This document shows, piece by piece, positions 48,042-60,000 of a stretch of DNA of 64,000 nt. A program made the translations under genes and the position numbers. The DNA is from Channa striata (Eukaryota; Chordata; Actinopteri; Anabantiformes; Channidae): assembly GCA_033026295.1 (NCBI GenBank), contig CM065184.1, positions 1,511,001-1,575,000 of the forward strand. The letters run 5' to 3'. Each line of letters opens with the position of its first letter. Position 1 is the stretch's first letter. The notes under the pieces are model-generated. The model had not been told where the DNA came from and made no database searches. It worked only from the letters and a program-made list of their open reading frames with translations.

Positions 48042-51000
48042 AGGGTGGGGTGAATAAGAGACAGAGGACTGAAAATAAAGTTTTTCTTTTTGCGTGTGTG
48101 TATGTGTGTGCGTGCAAGGCAGAGAAAGGGGAGAAAGCTGGGGATAACTAAAATCCTCCCACTCCCACAAGTTTGTTATCATATTTTTATAATTGATGTA
48201 TTTGTGGGATATGCAAGCTTTCCCTGATGCAGGTTAAGAGTGGCATGAATCAGGAGGCTGCCAGCTTCCTCTTTCTTCACTCACCCAGCTAATCACAGTT
48301 GTGAAGCAATATCTGCCTTCTGAATCCCAAATTCATCCCTGTGTATTATGTGTAAGAGTAGGTGGATGTGCTCCGTCAAATCTATGCCTTTGTGTTTGCA
48401 ACTCAAATATATTTGAAAAATACAAAACAACTTTTGGTTTTACTGCCTTCTTTGAATATTGGAGTTTTTTGATTCACCAAAAATAAGAATAAAAAGTCAT
48501 GCCCGTGCAAACTCAATCTTCTGTCGATCTTCAGTCTTCTGAATAAAGCACTCTGGCAGAAGCAAAGTGTACTGTGTGACATTTGAATACTACAGTGAAG
48601 AGAAGACAGTGCTGCCACAGGCAGAGAGCCATGTGAGGGCTGCCTGTCTGGTAACGAACATGCACAATGATGAAGTTTCTTTTTTGTATCACAGTCCAAG
48701 GCCTTAACAGATTTAACTCTGCAACATCTAATTACCCTAAAAGCCTTTCTGTGGTTCACAAATGTATGTTATCAGTGTATTTTTTATTTTTTTTTGCTTC
48801 TACAATAAAAAGAAGCACCAGCTCATAACATACACCGCCTGTCTGATTTTGCAGGTCCTCCTGTGCTGCCAAAGCAGCTCTGACCTGTCCTGACCTGTCC
48901 GTGTATGCAATTTACAAGACCTTCGCTTGTGTCTTCTTGTGTCTGGCACCTAGTCATCAGCAGTCAAGTTCTGCTGCTTAGGTTTCCATGGTGCTTTCAG
49001 CTTTAGACAGGGCTTGATGCAGACGCCCCAAACACAGCTCTAATAGCTGTTGATCATAGCCAGCATTACATTTTTCAGCAGCATGTGTTAGACTTCTGTG
49101 GGATTGAAGCAGGCTGACAACATTTTACTTCCAGTAAGCCTTGGAGACCCATAAACCTGTTGCTAATTCACCGGTTGTTCTATCATAAACCCCTTCTGTA
49201 AGTACTGACCACTAAAAGATTGTCATTATAATTTATATGATATACAAGACTTAGTGAGTCATAATCCCTTTTTTGCAAATACATTATATACAGTACTAAT
49301 GAAGCTTTACTGTGGTATTTTCCACACTACTATCCACACTATCATAACGGTGGACTTCTAATAATAAGAGGTGGGCAGTGGTATAGATTCCTTCCACCAC
49401 AGCTTGCTGTGCAGCACTGTAGGGGAACCTTTTGCATCGCTGAGCCTCTGAAATTATGGTTCAAAGAACAGCATGCATTATGCAGCTCGTGGTAGGTGTG
49501 AAACTTCATTCTGATTCTTTTTGCCGTGCTGGAAAAAGGTACATCCAGACATCTCAAATCAAAAACATACAAAGTTTTTTACTGCAATTTTACACAGTTG
49601 CAGTTGGTTATAATATTACTGATTTATATCCCTAAATTTCATGTAATAAAATATTAAGTAATCAGTAGGTCAATGTCTAATAATTGTACGGTAATAGCTA
49701 TAATATGTTGGTGATGACAAAGCAATAAGTTAATATGTCTGTAAGAATAATGTAATGAGATAATAAGGAATAAGACAAATATTAATGCAATATTGTTTTG
49801 ATTATTAAAGTAACAACCAGGTAATACTATAACTTAGTATAAGCAATAGCAACAAACAGGTAGCAGCAAATTAGCTGGAAACAGGCATGGGAGGTTCTGT
49901 GTCATAACCATAAAAGAAAGATACAAAATGCAAAACAGCCTGTTTCTAGTCATAATCCCCACCCCACCTCCTCCCCAGGCTACACCTTTTTAGATAGATG
50001 TTACGTACTCATTTAAATTATAACGGCCACTCCGTTTGTTACTGTATGAATGGTCGACTGCAGCATCAGATCGATTTACAGCATTTACATTAAATAAAAC
50101 ATTGAATAATTAATTGATTGTCTTTCACATGTTACTTTGCTTCCTATGCTGACATGATGACTTTCATGTCACCTGTCAATCACAGGTGTCAATTATATAA
50201 TAATAGTAATATATTATTATATTACACCTGGTATTAGCACCAGTTGTGACCCCGCCCAGCCACCAAGGGGCCACCGTGGTGCCAGTACCGAGTCTGGATA
50301 AAAAAACAGTTCACTTTTTAATATTATTGAACAACTTGCCCCAATATTACCCTGTTTTATTTTTTCAAGCTGTACTGTCCTACTACAAACGTCTATTTTA
50401 TTATTTGCTTCTGCTCTCTGTTTCATAAAGCTACACAGCAGTATGGCCTACACCTAAATGTATTCAGCTTTAGACAAGTCTTTACTCAGCAATCTTTGTA
50501 CAGTATGCCAGATTTTACACACACCGTATATATTTGTACATACCAAACAAAACTTATTAACGAGACCATCATAAGAACAGACACAGTACAGGAGGTAGAG
50601 TAAAGACCAGAGACGTAAGGACACGTGAAGGACAAAAAGGAAAAGACCAGAGAGCTTTGCTGAAGTGGATGAGCTTGTTAAAGGACAGAGTAGAGAGAGC
50701 AGAGCATGAAAAGTTTGGACTTTAGGGAGAGTCAAAAACTTATGATTTAGCAATATTTGAATTAGTGCACCTACAGTATCAGTGAAAGCAAATATTGAAC
50801 TTTAAAATCACAGTTGAAAGACTACGCTACTAAAATGTTGTCAGAACTTTTTTTTTCCAGTTTGGATAATTTTAGGAACTAACAGAATTAGGTTAGGGTT
50901 AGGGCAAAATCATGAAACAACATTGATATCATTGACTTAATGTAAGGGCAGAATCTTAAAATCTGTGAATCCAACCTTAAAAACCTTTTATTAATGATGA

Positions 51001-54000
51001 TTCTCATTACACATATTTACTTGAGGGATAAAATGGGCTATTGTTATAAAATAAATTAATAAATTCTAGCTAACCTCTAAAGTTCAAACAACTAAATCAA
51101 ACAGCTTCTGCAACATTAAATATGCACTAAATTATTAAATGTAATGAAAAAAAGAAAGAGAAATGAGTTTAGAGATGAACCTAAAAAAAAGTGCGCCCAT
51201 TCTTCAAGCACCAATTGGGGAATTTTCTATGTTAATATTTTTTTAAAGTAACATTTAAAGAAACAATTTCCGATGATGGGGAAAGTAGAAAGCACAGAAA
51301 CGTCTGGTACTGTTGCACTCAGTTTACAGTAATGGTCGCAAATTTACAAAGACAGAAGGAAAAAGAAGCTTTTACCATTTAGTCTATGGCGACTTTTCTG
51401 ACAAATGCTGACACTCTATGTAATATTTTTAACATTCTCATACCAGAGCATCAGATAATAATGCCTCACATATTGATAGAATATGTCCTTTGATGTCTTA
51501 TGTGCAGGTTATAGGTAGCTTTAGCATCACTATTTCACACCATGGGAAGGATTGTGGCTGCCTGTCAGACGTCATGTAATGAAATGCTTTGTTACAGTTG
51601 TGAAACCATCACAGTTTGTTTGACTGTTGACGTGTTGGCCCAAACACAAATGGGTTAGTGTTAGGCACCAACACTTTGATTAAGTTAAAAAATAAAATAC
51701 ATACGGTACGATCAAAATGTTAACGAAGTAAGACCGACAGAGCTCTCCTCTCCATATCCATTATGCCATAAACAAACCTAGTCGCAACCAATGGCAGCTA
51801 CTGCACAAACGATCAGTCCATCATCAGGCTTTGGTGATGACACATCAAACGTTTTCTTTGTAGCAATTTCCATTTCCACTCATGCTGTGTTTAGATCAAT
51901 TGGGATACATGGTAAACTTGAAAGTGTGCACACCATGTGACAACTCTAAATCGCTGCATGATTCTACAGTAGTGTAAGGACTGAAAACAATGTATGCATA
52001 TATAACAACTGTATATGTAATAAACTAGAGTTAGTGGATGGTTTGTAATATAAAAATATAGTATTTGTTAGTCTTTTTATGCAGTTCTGCCTTATTAAGC
52101 AGCAAGAATACATGGAAATCTGATGAAAATCTGAGGTTGGGTGGTAATTATGAATGTGATGTTTGACGTAAACACCATTTACAATGAGATAGTAGTACAA
52201 TTTCATTAGAAGTAGTATTTCATTTAATTACCTTGTAGTATGCATAACCCTACAGAAAATAATGCACTTTTGTTGGTGACATAATGTAACTTGGAAGTGC
52301 TGAAAGATACATTTGTTCTGATTGATCACAAACTTGGACTGCACGTGCAGTATTACCTCACATCACTGACCACACCAGGGCTTCACTAAAACAGAAAAAA
52401 AAGGATTGAGGTAGAAAATGTGGGAAAAATGGATATATGGAGATGAGCCCAGGTGTGAGGCAGACACAGAGCTGCAGGAGAGTCACAGAGGCGGCAAGTG
52501 TGGAGGGGAGATTAGAGGCTAAGTTTGGGAGAACGGGGAGGCTGGGTGTGGTAGAGAGGGAGCTCGCAGTTACAGAAGCCCATAATTGTTCTTCATGCCT
52601 GGGTGTCCTGCGAGTTACTGCTCGGTCTGGTCCCACATGCCACTGAAGTGTGCGTGAGTGAGATATACAGTACAATTTGAAACCCAGAAATAACTCAAAG
52701 GACTTTCAAACCCACATACTACGTGTATACATGTATATATGTAAGAAAGTGAGATAAACGTGTGTCTAGTCTCATTTATTGCTGGATAAGCTAGAGTTCA
52801 AAAGCCAGGCTTGATGGACCTCTACAGCATTTCAAACTCAATGCTGCTTCTTAAAAATGTTTAATTCAACCCTCCTAAGAGACTAATTGGCAAAGGAGTG
52901 AGAGGGAGGATGGCAAATGGGTTAGGGACAAATAACTGAAAATTACAGTCAAGGCCATGAATTTGTTCTCTCACTTTTGGTTCAGACAAAAAGCCAGTTT
53001 GGTTTTTTCCCCCCATGAACATGGAGACTACCTAGGATGGCTGCAGACATTCACTGGATACAGGTTCTACCCCGCTCGTCTCCATTCTTCATTGAATTTG
53101 ATCCAAAGAAACACATCTAAGATCAAATTAGGCAGATGGTCCAAAGCTAATTCGATTCCTATTTTCTTTAAAAACAAAGGTAGACACGAGGAAGACAGGA
53201 TGGACGAGCAGGGGCAGGCCTGATACTGAGCCCGCACATCGGTCCAACTCATCCTCTGAGTACACACAGAATAGACATGTATCAGATCCGTCCGAATTTC
53301 AGCTTTGATTTCCTTGTATTTTTATCTAGATATAATAATTGTTGAACACAGCAGACCTGCATCACGCTGACATCACAACGTGGCTGGATTGTTATTTGAC
53401 TTTTTTCAAAGCTTTTGCTGCAGTTTTCTTTCTTTTTTTTGTCCTTCAACCTCCTCTTCAGCAGGTGAAATGCATGTTAAATTGGAAGATGAAGCTGCTT
53501 GCTGTTAGTTTAGATGCATTTCTCTGTAAATTTGCAGACAAAATGCTTATTAGAGATACTGGGATACCTTCACTCCTACACCATGGAGGTTGTTGGGGAT
53601 GTTTTCAGTTTTCGGAATTTCTTCCAATGCTTCTGTCATCACCTATTGTTTTTCCTCACTGGCTTGTTTTGTGTGTGTGGGTCTGTAGACCAGGGGTTTC
53701 ATTCTTTTCTTTACGACATTTGAAATTGTTGTATGGGTTATGTCTAATGGTCGTGCAGTGTCTGATTATTTGAACCTTTGTTGCTCATATTTCTCCCATA
53801 GACAGCACAATGTCAAATGCTGTCTCCACACGTTAATCCAAAGGCTAAAATCATGATTATTCATTTAAGGCTATTTTTTGAACAATCAATGTCACAGGAC
53901 ATATTTGGGTAACACAAAACGCCTTTCAGGAACACATTCCAATACTTTGGGAGCTTTAATACAAAAGGTACTTTGTTCAAAGTTATTTAAATGATAACGC

Positions 54001-57000
54001 TGATCGTTTTCTAAATTATTTTTGTCAGACATACATGAGGGAGGGGAGATGTGTTCTTTTATGTCTCTGTGTGGGGATCATTAAAAGATGAATAATTTAT
54101 TAAAGGACCAAAGTCATCCTTAAATATATAAATAACAGGAAATACACATTTTCTGAAATTCCGAACTTTACTTTTCAATGCACAGGAAAGGCCAAATACT
54201 CCCAACACCACAAGGATTTACCTATAGAAATAGATTAGAGCCTTCAATTGGATAATTACTGCAATAACACATCTCAGCTGGCAACTAGTTGCTCATCCCT
54301 GATTAATGCAATGAGTAGCTGCATCAAGTTACGGATTTATTGGGCTAAAATTGTGATATAGTGGTTTAGGAAACTTCTGACATCATTTTCACACATGGAT
54401 TGGCCACCTTTCCCCAACTGAGAATCTTTGGGATGTGCTGGAGAAGACTCCACAGTTGTCTGACTCTCTCATTATCAATACAAGGCCTTCAATGCAACTC
54501 TGGATGGAAAAATTTGGTTGTAAGAATGGATAACCTCACCAAAATTATGTCGCGATGAATGTGCTCTCTAATCACAGCTAAAGGTGGCCCAATTGAATAT
54601 TATTTTTTCCTGGGCAGTGTATATATTATCTTACTCTCACTGTGAGCAAACCATATTACAACTCTGATATTCAGTGTATTTATTCTGTATATCTGAGATA
54701 TTCGTAAATCCATCTTTCGCTCCCAGTGACTCTCGTCTTTGTAGCAGTTCACCATTATTACTCTCTCTTGTAGATAGGCCTCGTTTCTCCTTTGATAGAC
54801 AATGGTCATATTCTTTCAATAGAAGAGAGTCTATGACTGTGTGCTGTGATATGATCCTCAGAGAGTGAGTGTGCGTGTAAAAGACGAATGACGAATATGA
54901 ATGTGCCTGTGTGTGTGTTTGCAGGATGGTCCCCACAGACTCACTGTGTCGCATCCTGCCTGCTGTGATAAGCAGATGATGAAAGCGTGTGGGTGTGTGT
55001 GTTACCTGTTGTGTGTTGTTAGATGAGGGGAGAGGGTTGGAAACCATTGGGCCAAAGATGCCCAGTTCATCACTGATTGGTGCAGCACATTTTGAGCCCT
55101 TCACATCACCCTCTGGAGCATCTAAGGAAAAGGGAGAACAGTAATATTATTGCCAGAAACATTTGTATGTTTTTACTTTTAGTATGTTATTTTTCATCTG
55201 CACTCTGTATTCATCAAATACTGATTACTTTAAAGACAGGTCATATTTGTCTACTAGGTTGGAGTTTTATCACCTCAGGTTTTTTATTATGTGCAAATTA
55301 AAAATGTGCATGAAAAAGTTCAGATTTAGGAACATTTATAAACAGAAAGACACTGACACCAACTGGTATAACTGAGTTCACTTAGTTTCTTATTTCCATA
55401 AATGTGCCAGAGTTAGCCAAAATGCTAGTTTATTTAATTCAATATTTACACATAGCCTTGATAATATCAACAATTATGCTTCCATACACATTTCCAAAGT
55501 GCCAATCTATTTATTAGAACATCTTCAGTAAAGTTCTTGAAGAATTATTTTTGAAGAAGTTATAATTTTGTCTATATGCTGACATTTACATTTTACTTTT
55601 AAAAAGCCTGTTTCTCTGGAGACCTGCAGAGCGCAAACATACACGACAACACTTTTAATTTGGCCTCTCATTCATTTAGGTCCTGACATTAACGTTAGGC
55701 AGTAAGAGATGATCTGATGAACATTACGGCGACGCTCACAGGCTGTAGCTCAGGTCCACGTGGTTTTGTAAATATGTACGTTTGCGAAGAGGCTGAACAA
55801 ACTAATTTGGGAGAGATGCTTGGCTGAAACTGTGAAGCACTACTGTACTTTAGAAATCTAGAAACTGAGAAATATATTGTGAGAAGGCACATTTATTATT
55901 CAAATTGAAAGACAATGGACGATGGATATTATATTATTATATTAATTTTTTGAATGCTCCACTATTCTGTTGAGAAAGGGCATAGATGTAAAAAATTAAT
56001 GTTATTATTGTTTATGTTATTCTATTTTGATGTGCCAGGTCTAATGTTGGCAGGTTGACACTGGTGTAGCTTAATAGTGCAACTAGACTGAACTCATTGT
56101 TAATATTTAGTGAGCAGTTAGGCAGTGAAGAGCTTTCTAGTAACAAATTACAGAAATATTATAATTTTCAGGAATGAGTAAGAGTTTTCTAACATTAAAC
56201 AAAGCTAAGCTATCATGAAGCATGAGAGACAGAGTGACATACTTATACCAGCTGGAAATGTCATTGTTCTATCTGTAAGAAAATGCAGAGAACATTATTG
56301 GGTCTACCTCCAAAGAAAAGAGCAGCGACAAGCTGTCACACTGAAATATGTCAAAGGACTATGGATTCATGAAGTCTAAGCAGCACCATAAACAAAGTTT
56401 TATAATACTGTTGCTCGTACTGTGTGAATAACAGGCACTTCAAGATGAGACACGGCTGAAAAAAAGTTGCCTGAGAGCTTGTTATTGAGCTTCAAACCGT
56501 AAATGTAAACTAACAAAGTAGACAAAAGTATCGCTCTTATGTTATTAAAAAAATAATAATAATCTAGTTAAAATCAATGCTACTTCCCTTTACCTTTCTT
56601 TAGGAGACAGGGGTGACAGCAGACAACCCTAAAACTAAGCCTGAGCGATACGGCCCACAGAATAACTTCATGTTTTCAGTGGTTTGGACGAGTCACTACT
56701 TTTTCAGTACCTGCATACAGGGCTGAGAGCACTTCGAACGCACGGGGGACCTACACTCTGTCATGTCCCTCAGTGCAACAGGACACCAGTGCACCGTCTT
56801 GCCAACAGTTGGATAGCTCTAAGGCTTCTACGGAGACACGGTGACTTTCTTTTAATATGAAGTAACCAAAGACAAGCGTCAGGAAGAGGAGCTGAGGTCT
56901 GACTTTTTTTTTTAATCACAGAGAAAATATGTCTGCCTTCTTTTGGTTTGTTTTTTCTCTTCCTCCACCTGCTGCAGTTGCATTTTCTCCACCTTGTTGA

Positions 57001-60000
57001 GTAGCCAAGCAAACACAGAAGTAGACGTCTAGAGCGCTGCCATTACTGGTTTTGAATGACAGCAGAGGAGGTAATGACTTTTCAATTTAGGCTTTTTTCA
57101 CATTGTTCCAAACAAAAACTTAGATTAATCAAAATCATTCAATATCTCTGCTAATCCTAATTAAAACAGCAACACCAAAAGCGTTTTGGATCAGAAGGTG
57201 AGCAACAATATTCAGAAAGCATCATGTTACCTATTGGGAAAGTCAGAGCTCCAGCGGAAAAATAGTCATTTAAAAAGTGAATATAGTAATGGTTTTAAAC
57301 TTTCCTCTGACGCCCTATATTTAAATTTTTCTCTGGTTCTAGCTGAAAAACGTCTCCAGATGACATCACCCAGGGGTTTTTCATCATTAGGGGTTCAGAT
57401 GATGTCATCTGGGGGAGCTCTGGAAAAACAGGCTGACCATGATTACAAACCTTATAGTACGAGCAACAAGGCGACATAATCCGAACATCACTGAGTTTCC
57501 TCCCAGTGATGTCATCTGGAGGCATTTTTCAGCTAGAAGTAGAGATATATTTTTATATAGGGAAGTCAAATGGAAGTTTAATGGCATGAAGCAAGTTCAA
57601 AATCAGCGAAGACGTCCTTTAAAGTCCATTCAAAGTAGCTAAAGCAAGTAGCTGAACATTGGCTTCCTTCTGTGTGTGCCAATCACTGATCGTCTGATTG
57701 GCTGGTACTCACAACCTTCATTCATTGAGGTTGGTTATGGTTATAATTAAAGTTAGCCAATCAGAGGGTTGGGACATCCCGGCTTAATGAGGGGTTCCAC
57801 CTTAATTGGAACACTGACAGATTCCATTAACATTTGAATTTTGACACAAACAGGGTGTGTCAAACTGAATGGAAACGCTGAAGATTGGGGGCACTGTTGA
57901 ATAAAGAGACCAAAAAACCACAGAATTATGAAAGAAACTGATACTGCTTTCACTGCACATTTAGAGGTTTAAACTGAATTGAGGATTGAATTGGTACTTG
58001 CACAATGAATTCTAGTTTGACAAGTAACATTTCTGCATGGAAATGTTAAACATTCAAAAAACATTTAAATAACCGGAAAGAGCCTTGGACTTGTGAATCC
58101 TTATTCATCCTCCTCTGTATTTAGATCACTGGATCAATATGTCATTTTAGAGAGAGAAGATAAAGGAATGTTTGTTAAACTTTAGTCATATAATTAGAAA
58201 AAAAGATAAAAGGAACAATTCTCATATTTGTGGATCACGTAAACTTAGCCAGCAAGTGCTTAGCCTGAGTTAAGGTAAATTTTCACTTTTGTGCATTTCC
58301 TACAAAACATCTTGTGATCCAAACCGAGAACAGCAGTGCAGAGTTAATTTGAGACATGTTTTAAATGAGGCTCGCCCGTTTCACCAAGCAAAGAATTTAA
58401 ATTAGTTCTCCTTGAATATGGGAGCATGCTCTTTTACTATAATTTCATAAGGAGAACTCCCTGAAGCACTTGGCCGATCATCCAGGTGCAGAGCAGGAAA
58501 AGAGAGGGCTGTGGAGTCTGCGTGGATCCATTCTTCTATTATAGCTTTGGCTGCATATTGTAGCTTAAGGTAAACGGGGTACACAAAGGCAGCCAACAAA
58601 ATAGTAAATAATACACCCAAAACTGAATTTAGCAAATCTAATTGACCTACCAGAATAACACAGTTGACCTACGGGCAAAAAAAACGTGACAGTTCTAATA
58701 TTTCAATAACAGTTATGGGAAAAAACTGCAACATACTGTTGACTGTACATCGAAATACAGCAACTGAAGTGTGTTTAAAATTGCTAACTGAGACAAGCAG
58801 TCATGGAGAGAAGACGGTGAATGTGAAAGGAAAAAGAGGGTGAACTGAGTGTGTGTGAGAATGAGCGAGCGAGCAGCGGAGGTCATTTATATAACCGCAG
58901 TGATGAAACATCCATAATTTAGCTCTTTTAAAGTGTGAACAAGACTGAGCTCCTTTACCCAGACAGCAGGGTACAAGGAAAACCATTTACGGTGAGCGGG
59001 CCAGAAAGAACACTTGACATGCTTTAAAACCACTTAATAAAACTCATTTCCTAAGAATTACTGTAACAACTTCCACCCTAATGTTTGAACTATTGATTAT
59101 TGCCTTCTGTCCAGCTTGTGAAGTCTTCATTTCATTTATGAGTTTGCATTTTATTTTGAGTGATAGTGTAAAACTAGTTTTTAAATTGCGGCTAACATGC
59201 CCTTAATAAATAGGGGTGTAAAGGTAAATCGATACGGATTGTAAAATCGACGAGATATGGCTTCTTCTGTTAAAAAATACAGATTAAAACTAAATTCTGT
59301 GTAAAATCAAACATCTTTTAAAAAACTGGGTCAGCTGTAGAACCTGTGTGATGAGCTGAAGCAGCAGACGGACGCGCTGCTTCCCACTGTTCACTGTGGC
59401 TGAAAACATCTTGGTTTTAATTCACAATACCAGGGTTTGGAGCAGTATTTAAAACTTCTACTCAAGTAAAAGTATCATTACGTCACCACGGTGTGGAACA
59501 AGTAGTGTATGAATCAAATTAAACTATTGCAGAATAGTCCAATTCAGAATGATGTATATAATATTATTCAACATGACATCAATCAACAATCAAAGTACAC
59601 CAATAAAATAATAGATAATAATACATAAGCGGATTTATATTTTGTTCTAAGTCTGTGAAATAAATGTAGAGGAGTAAATGTACAAAAAGAAAGAAGAGTA
59701 ACAGGTGAGTCATATTCCTACATATTAAAGTAGAGAGACAGAAAATGTGTTTTTCATGTGCATCAATGACCCTCCTTCAATCTTCCCCTTACCACAAAAT
59801 CATTCACCTATCGCCATGGAAATGAGCTGCAGAGAAAAAAGGGCCCATCTTTCTCATCATCATCACTGCCATGGTGGGCAGTGTGCCCATCATCCTTTAT
59901 TATGGGATGGAGCCACTTCTTGAGAACACTCGCAACTTCACCATGGAAACAGATCAACACTACAGGCTGCTGGGGTGTGTTTTATAACCACCCTAAACCC

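Larger units (their letters stand above)
41526..55005 (-). other. smap1 intron (13.5 kb)
   Basis: Contains (GT)n/(GA)n tracts (42815-42888), a purine-rich block with a G-quadruplex motif (43210-43530), a transposon-like end (about 44105-44220), (CA)n and (GT)n (45140-45172, 45473-45516), an A28 run (48012-48039), a SINE fragment (50226-50306), a possible third copy of the 14.2-kb repeat near 51620-51720, and a Tc1-like fragment (54395-54606). Long parts of 46-48 kb, 49-50 kb and 51.7-54.3 kb show nothing I can name. Confidence 0.75.

Noticed and set aside
50890..50910. TTAGGTTAGGGTTAGGG as an interstitial telomeric repeat
   Set aside because: Only two to three units and imperfect; similar phrases occur within the dispersed repeat family, so no telomere origin is needed.
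59213..59250. AGGGGTGTAAAGGTAAATCGAT as a hAT-like terminus
   Set aside because: No matching inverted end or target duplication was found downstream, so the call is not supported beyond a resemblance.
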